NCBI GenBank assembly: GCA_002343485.1
Contig: DDST01000177.1
Coordinates: forward strand, 1-16,839
Reading direction: 5' to 3'
DNA from: Proteobacteria bacterium UBA2383
GTDB taxonomy: Bacteria; Pseudomonadota; Gammaproteobacteria; Competibacterales; Competibacteraceae
Length of the DNA: 16,839 nucleotides
Part shown: in pieces, positions 13,110 to 16,839 of the stretch
Layout: every line of letters starts with the position of its first letter
How positions within the stretch are numbered: position 1 is the first letter of the stretch
Made by a program: the position numbers and the translations under genes
Notes under the pieces: model-generated
Databases searched by the model: none
What the model saw: the letters and a program-made list of their open reading frames with translations, nothing else
What the model was told of the DNA's origin: nothing

Positions 13110-15286
13110 GCCAATCACCTGATTTCACCACCATGGCCTATGGCCTGGACTTCCCCAAGCCCAGTTTCGCCGAGTGGAAGGCGATGGTGGAACAGACCAC
13201 CGGCAAGACCTTGGAGCAATGGGTCTGGGCGACCATGGAGCAGATCGACGTCAATCCGCTCTATACACGGGATGATATTAAGAATCTCAAGCACCTGGGC
13301 TATGCTGCCGGGGTGCCGCCCTTCCTGCGTGGCCCCTATCCTGCTATGTACGTCACCCAGCCGTGGACGGTACGCCAGTATGCGGGCTTCTCCACGGCAG
13401 AGGAGTCTAACGCTTTCTATCGCCGCAACCTGGCAGCGGGGCAGAAGGGCCTGTCGATTGCCTTTGACCTGGCGACCCATCGCGGTTACGACTCCGACCA
13501 TCCACGCGTGGTGGGCGACGTCGGCAAAGCAGGTGTAGCGATTGACTCGATCTTAGATATGGAGGTGCTGTTCAGCGGTATCCCGCTCGATCAGATGTCG
13601 GTGTCGATGACCATGAACGGTGCGGTGTTGCCGGTATTGGCCTTCTACATCGTCTCTGCTGAGGAACAGGGCGTTCCGCACGACAAGCTGACCGGTACTA
13701 TTCAGAACGACATTCTGAAAGAGTACATGGTACGCAATACTTATATTTATCCGCCTGATCCGTCGATCCGCATCATCGGCGACATTTTCGCCTACACCTC
13801 CAAGGAGATGCCGAAGTTCAATAGCATCTCGATCTCCGGCTATCACATGCAGGAAGCAGGAGCGACGGCGGATCTGGAATTGGGCTATACCCTGGCGGAT
13901 GGGCTGGAGTACGTGCGTACCGGTGTTAAGGCCGGTATGGACATTGACACCTTTGCGCCCCGGCTGTCGTTCTTTTGGGCGATTGGCATGAACTATTTCA
14001 TGGAAGTGGCCAAGATGCGCGCCGGGCGGTTGCTGTGGGCCAAGATTATCAAGCAGTTCAACCCAAAGAACGATAAATCGATGGCCTTGCGGACCCATAG
14101 CCAGACCTCCGGCTGGAGCTTGACCGAGCAAGATCCATTCAACAATGTTGCCCGCACTTGCGTCGAAGCATTGGCGGCGGCGCTGGGTCATACCCAGTCG
14201 CTGCACACCAACGCTCTGGACGAAGCCATCGCGTTGCCGACCGACTTCTCAGCGCGCATCGCCCGCAACACCCAGCTTTATCTCCAGGATGAAACGGCGA
14301 TCTGCAAGGTTCTGGACCCGTGGGGCGGTTCCTACTATGTCGAGGCGTTGACCAACGAGTTGATCAAGCGGGCCTGGGGGCACATTCAGGAGGTAGAAAG
14401 CTTGGGCGGTATGACCAAGGCGATTGAGACCGGACTGCCCAAGATGCGCATTGAGGAAGCAGCAGCACGGAAGCAGGCGCATATCGACTCCGGCAAGGAG
14501 ACAATCGTCGGTGTCAACAAATACCGGCTTCCTAAGGAAGATCCGCTGGAGATCCTTAGCATCGACAACACGGCGGTGCGCGAATCGCAGGTGCAACGCC
14601 TGCAAAAACTGCGGGCCAATCGTGATGAGTCTAAGGTAAAAGCCTGCCTAAACGCGATTACCGAAGCGGCCAGCGCCGGTTCTGGCAACTTGCTGGAGAA
14701 AGCGGTGGAAGCCGCCCGCGCTCGTGCCAGCCTGGGCGAAATCTCCGATGCGATGGAAAAAGTGTTTGGCCGGCACAAAGCAATCATTCGCGCTATTTCC
14801 GGTGTCTATAGCAGTGAGTTTGGCGATGCCGAAGAGATCGCGACGGTGCGCAAGATGGCCGACGATTTTGAGCAGCGTGAGGGCCGGCGTCCGCGTATCC
14901 TGGTGGCTAAGATCGGTCAGGATGGACATGACCGGGGCGCGAAAGTCATTGCGACCGCATTTGCGGATCTAGGGTTTGACGTGGACATTGGTGCGCTGTT
15001 CCAGACCCCGGAAGAAGTTGCCCGGCAAGCCGTGGAAAACGATGTGCACGTGGTCGGCATGAGTTCGCTGGCTGCCGGTCACAAGACATTGTTGCCCCAG
15101 TTAATTGCGGAACTGAAGAAATTGGGCCGTGAGGACATCATGGTGGTTGCAGGCGGCGTGATTCCCGCTCAGGACTACGAGTACCTTAGGGCCAATGGTG
15201 CTGCCGCCATCTTCGGCCCAGGTACCGTTGTTCCAGTTGCTGCGCAGAAGGTACTGATCGAGTTGAACGAGCGCTTGGCCGCGTGA
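13106..15286 (+). CDS. mutB: Methylmalonyl-CoA mutase large (alpha) catalytic subunit
   Basis: A 726-residue catalytic subunit of adenosylcobalamin-dependent methylmalonyl-CoA mutase. The substrate-binding TIM barrel (about 20-420) starts with FLRGPYPAMYVTQPWTVRQYAGFSTAEESN, whose Tyr92 corresponds to the active-site Tyr89 of the Propionibacterium enzyme. ISGYHMQEAGA carries the catalytic Tyr246-His247 pair. The C-terminal cobalamin domain (about 590-726) has GQDGHDRGAK, giving the D-x-H-x-x-G motif with His608 as the lower cobalt ligand, plus the later GMSSLAAGH and AGGVIP segments. Length equals known MutB. Translation is coupled to mutA through a 4-nt ATGA overlap. The chaperone gene meaB and propionyl-CoA carboxylase, which often follow, are absent from the next 1.5 kb. 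The likely role is propionate or odd-chain degradation, or succinate-to-propionyl-CoA flux. Confidence 0.98.
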   Translation: MSQSPDFTTMAYGLDFPKPSFAEWKAMVEQTTGKTLEQWVWATMEQIDVNPLYTRDDIKNLKHLGYAAGVPPFLRGPYPAMYVTQPWTVRQYAGFSTAEESNAFYRRNLAAGQKGLSIAFDLATHRGYDSDHPRVVGDVGKAGVAIDSILDMEVLFSGIPLDQMSVSMTMNGAVLPVLAFYIVSAEEQGVPHDKLTGTIQNDILKEYMVRNTYIYPPDPSIRIIGDIFAYTSKEMPKFNSISISGYHMQEAGATADLELGYTLADGLEYVRTGVKAGMDIDTFAPRLSFFWAIGMNYFMEVAKMRAGRLLWAKIIKQFNPKNDKSMALRTHSQTSGWSLTEQDPFNNVARTCVEALAAALGHTQSLHTNALDEAIALPTDFSARIARNTQLYLQDETAICKVLDPWGGSYYVEALTNELIKRAWGHIQEVESLGGMTKAIETGLPKMRIEEAAARKQAHIDSGKETIVGVNKYRLPKEDPLEILSIDNTAVRESQVQRLQKLRANRDESKVKACLNAITEAASAGSGNLLEKAVEAARARASLGEISDAMEKVFGRHKAIIRAISGVYSSEFGDAEEIATVRKMADDFEQREGRRPRILVAKIGQDGHDRGAKVIATAFADLGFDVDIGALFQTPEEVARQAVENDVHVVGMSSLAAGHKTLLPQLIAELKKLGREDIMVVAGGVIPAQDYEYLRANGAAAIFGPGTVVPVAAQKVLIELNERLAA

Positions 15287-15302
15287 TGCAGTGAGCAAAA
15301 GT

Positions 15303-15350
15303 GGCAGGGTGGGCTTTTTTATGCCTGCCCTGCTGCTGATTAAGAGCAGC
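15303..15350 (+). terminator. Inverted repeats after mutB, possible terminator region
   Basis: GGCAGG (15303-15308) can pair with CCTGCC (15324-15329), with a T6 run (15315-15320) in the loop. A second hairpin, GCTGCT (15332-15337) and AGCAGC (15345-15350), follows immediately. Neither stem is followed by a T-tract on the plus strand, so this is not a classical intrinsic terminator. The position just after mutB suggests a transcript-end or Rho-dependent role. The rest of the gap to 15476 shows nothing recognisable. Confidence 0.4.
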
Positions 15351-15476
15351 GTTACCCTCTAAGAATGCAGAGATTCGGGTTAGCAGGGATGGCAGAATAA
15401 CGGACAGAATCAGCTCCTTGGGAATTCCCTTACGTTTTGCCGCCGCCAAATCAAAATGACTAATTGAGATATTGTC

Positions 15477-16469
15477 TTGTTTAATCTGAAAGTATTGACG
15501 TTATTAATCATAGCGGTAGGTGCAATGCTGATGTTAATCAGCATGGTCAAATATTACGCTGTATGCCGATTAACGCAAACCCTTTTAGAAACTGAAGAAG
15601 CAATAACAAATCGATGGTGTAAAACGTATTATTCATTGATGGGCTTTTTCCTAATCGGGTATTTAATCGTATTCTTCTCATTGATTTACGATATACCTAT
15701 TGTCGGCGAGTTGCTCACTGGAATCATATTTTTTTTCGGGGCTGTGTTTGTCTTTGTTGGTATCGCACTGCAGACAGATATGCTTTCAGCAATTAGGGAG
15801 AATCATGAAAGGATAGTCGAACAAAATGAGCAATTGCACCAAACAGAAGATGTTACCATTTTTGCGTTGGCCTATCTGGCTGAAATCAGGGATTTGGAAA
15901 CTGGTAAGCATTTGGAAAGAACCTCACAATATGTCGGTGTGCTGGTGAAGAATCTTGTTGATTCACCAAAATATAGTTCTTATCTGACACAAAAATATAT
16001 TTGCGATATTGTTAAATCAGCGCCTCTTCATGATATCGGTAAAGTGGGTATTCCAGATTCGATATTAAAAAAAAATGGGAAGCTAACGGCGGAAGAATTT
16101 GAAGTTATCAAGCAACACTGTGAATATGGAGCCAATATTCTCAAAACAGCAGAACAAAAACTAGGTTTTGAATCTTTTCTCAGAATCGCTATCCAGCTTG
16201 TCATGTCACACCATGAAAGATGGGACGGTCTAGGTTATCCGCATGGCTTAAAAGGGGATGAAATACCTTTATCCGCTCGGATCATGGCACTTGCTGATGT
16301 TTACGATGCTTTACGAAGCGAACGTTGTTATAAGAAATCATTCTCTCATGAAGAGTCTTGTATGATCATCACAAGAGAAAAAGGGAAACAGTTTGATCCT
16401 GATATTGTAGATGCTTTTCTGAAGACGGAGAAGGTTTTTTTAGAAATTTCCAATACTCTTGTTGATTGA
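15477..16469 (+). CDS. Membrane-anchored HD-GYP c-di-GMP phosphodiesterase
   Basis: A 330-residue protein with three predicted membrane helices (about 5-23, 55-72, 80-99), a short coiled linker (105-125) and a cytoplasmic HD-GYP domain (about 127-320). Catalytic motifs are intact: E136 and H145 region (AEIRDLETGKHLERT), H185-D186 in LHDIGKVGIPDSIL, His214, HHERWDGLGYP with H245-H246 and the GYP triplet 253-255, DVYDAL (D274), and a KGKQFDPDIVDAFL ending. It should hydrolyse cyclic di-GMP, linking an unknown membrane signal to motility or biofilm control. The start is probably TTG 15477 because it completes the first membrane helix and a stop lies four codons upstream; ATG 15525 is the alternative. 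The gene is much more AT-rich than mutAB, which suggests a separate origin. No recognised sensor domain precedes the catalytic part. Confidence 0.93.
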   Translation: MFNLKVLTLLIIAVGAMLMLISMVKYYAVCRLTQTLLETEEAITNRWCKTYYSLMGFFLIGYLIVFFSLIYDIPIVGELLTGIIFFFGAVFVFVGIALQTDMLSAIRENHERIVEQNEQLHQTEDVTIFALAYLAEIRDLETGKHLERTSQYVGVLVKNLVDSPKYSSYLTQKYICDIVKSAPLHDIGKVGIPDSILKKNGKLTAEEFEVIKQHCEYGANILKTAEQKLGFESFLRIAIQLVMSHHERWDGLGYPHGLKGDEIPLSARIMALADVYDALRSERCYKKSFSHEESCMIITREKGKQFDPDIVDAFLKTEKVFLEISNTLVD

Positions 16470-16495
16470 GTATACCGCCTTAGCACACCTTAAGG

Positions 16496-16517
16496 CCCAA
16501 GATGCTTTGGGTGTTTT
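16496..16517 (+). terminator. Possible terminator of the HD-GYP gene
   Basis: CCCAA and TTGGG form a 5-bp stem with a GATGCT loop, followed by TGTTTT, 27 nt after the stop codon. The stem is short, so this is tentative. ACACC and GGTGT offer a competing outer pairing. Confidence 0.4.
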
Positions 16518-16839
16518 GAAAGTGTTTGATCCATCCAAGGTACCTTCACTATATTATTTATCCTCAACCTCAAGAATATCGATTCAAATAAGCTGATCTG
16601 AAATACGGAGGTTCTGAGTATTTGAAATATCTGAGGAAATGGTTGTTACTAAAATTATCGAGATAATTTCAAGGAAATAATGGAGTGACGCCTGTTTTAT
16701 GAATATAAAGAGCCAATTCCAATAATTGACTCGTAATTAAAAATTCGCGGGGCAGCCTGTTAATGGAATTAAAACCTTTTAATCACTTTTATCTAAATTA
16801 AACATTTTTACTGCTATCCCTGAGACCATGTATTTACAG
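16518..16839. other. AT-rich stretch without recognisable genes
   Basis: No open frame with a believable product was seen on either strand. The sequence is clearly AT-rich; a sampled 60-nt line (16681-16740) is 33 percent GC. Two short palindromes stand out: AAATTATC-GA-GATAATTT (16652-16669) and ATTAAAA-CC-TTTTAAT (16768-16783). They could be operators or parts of a promoter region for a gene beyond the window, or simply reflect the AT content. Confidence 0.6.

Noticed and set aside
13553..14206. 217-codon minus-strand open frame inside mutB
   Set aside because: It is antisense to the conserved catalytic barrel of mutB and resembles no known family.
15315..15320. T6 run as a classical intrinsic terminator for mutB
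   Set aside because: No stem ends immediately before it on the plus strand; it lies within the loop of the GGCAGG/CCTGCC pair.

Overview
The window looks like a chromosomal segment of a gammaproteobacterium. The PtsP (EI-Ntr), FieF and RraA proteins resemble the enterobacterial types closely. The small heat shock gene has a textbook sigma-32 promoter. The heterodimeric methylmalonyl-CoA mutase genes and a moderately high GC content would fit an environmental lineage such as the glycogen-accumulating Competibacteraceae, but that placement is inference only. No rRNA, tRNA, CRISPR array, insertion sequence or integrase was seen.

Layout. 1-5208 (minus strand): a 1425-residue TIR - CHAT-like - STAND ATPase - TPR protein, followed 38 nt later by a YihY/BrkB-family membrane protein, probably one transcript. 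5285-5822 (plus): an Hsp20 chaperone driven by a sigma-32 promoter, diverging from the TIR gene. 5879-5902: a strong hairpin terminator between the convergent hsp20 and ptsP. 5926-8193 (minus): ptsP. 8486-9987 (plus): fieF, then rraA. 10166-10722 (minus): a methylmalonyl-CoA-epimerase-like VOC protein ending in a terminator whose 3' arm and T-tract are tandemly duplicated. 10965-15286 (plus): mutA and mutB, overlapping by ATGA. 15477-16469 (plus): an AT-rich gene for a membrane-anchored HD-GYP c-di-GMP phosphodiesterase. 16470-16839: AT-rich sequence with no recognisable gene.

How the genes work together. The VOC protein and MutAB form a divergent methylmalonyl-CoA module linking propionyl-CoA and succinyl-CoA. 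PtsP, FieF, RraA and Hsp20 are mostly housekeeping or stress functions with no obvious mutual link. The most unusual item is the TIR-CHAT-STAND-TPR protein. It has the architecture of a ligand-sensing, NTP-driven, possibly anti-phage signalling protein. Its TIR glutamate and Walker motifs are intact, but its CHAT domain appears to have lost the catalytic histidine. The C-terminal sensor carries TPR units at an exact 40-residue period. The HD-GYP gene and the sequence after it differ clearly in base composition from mutAB and may have been acquired separately.
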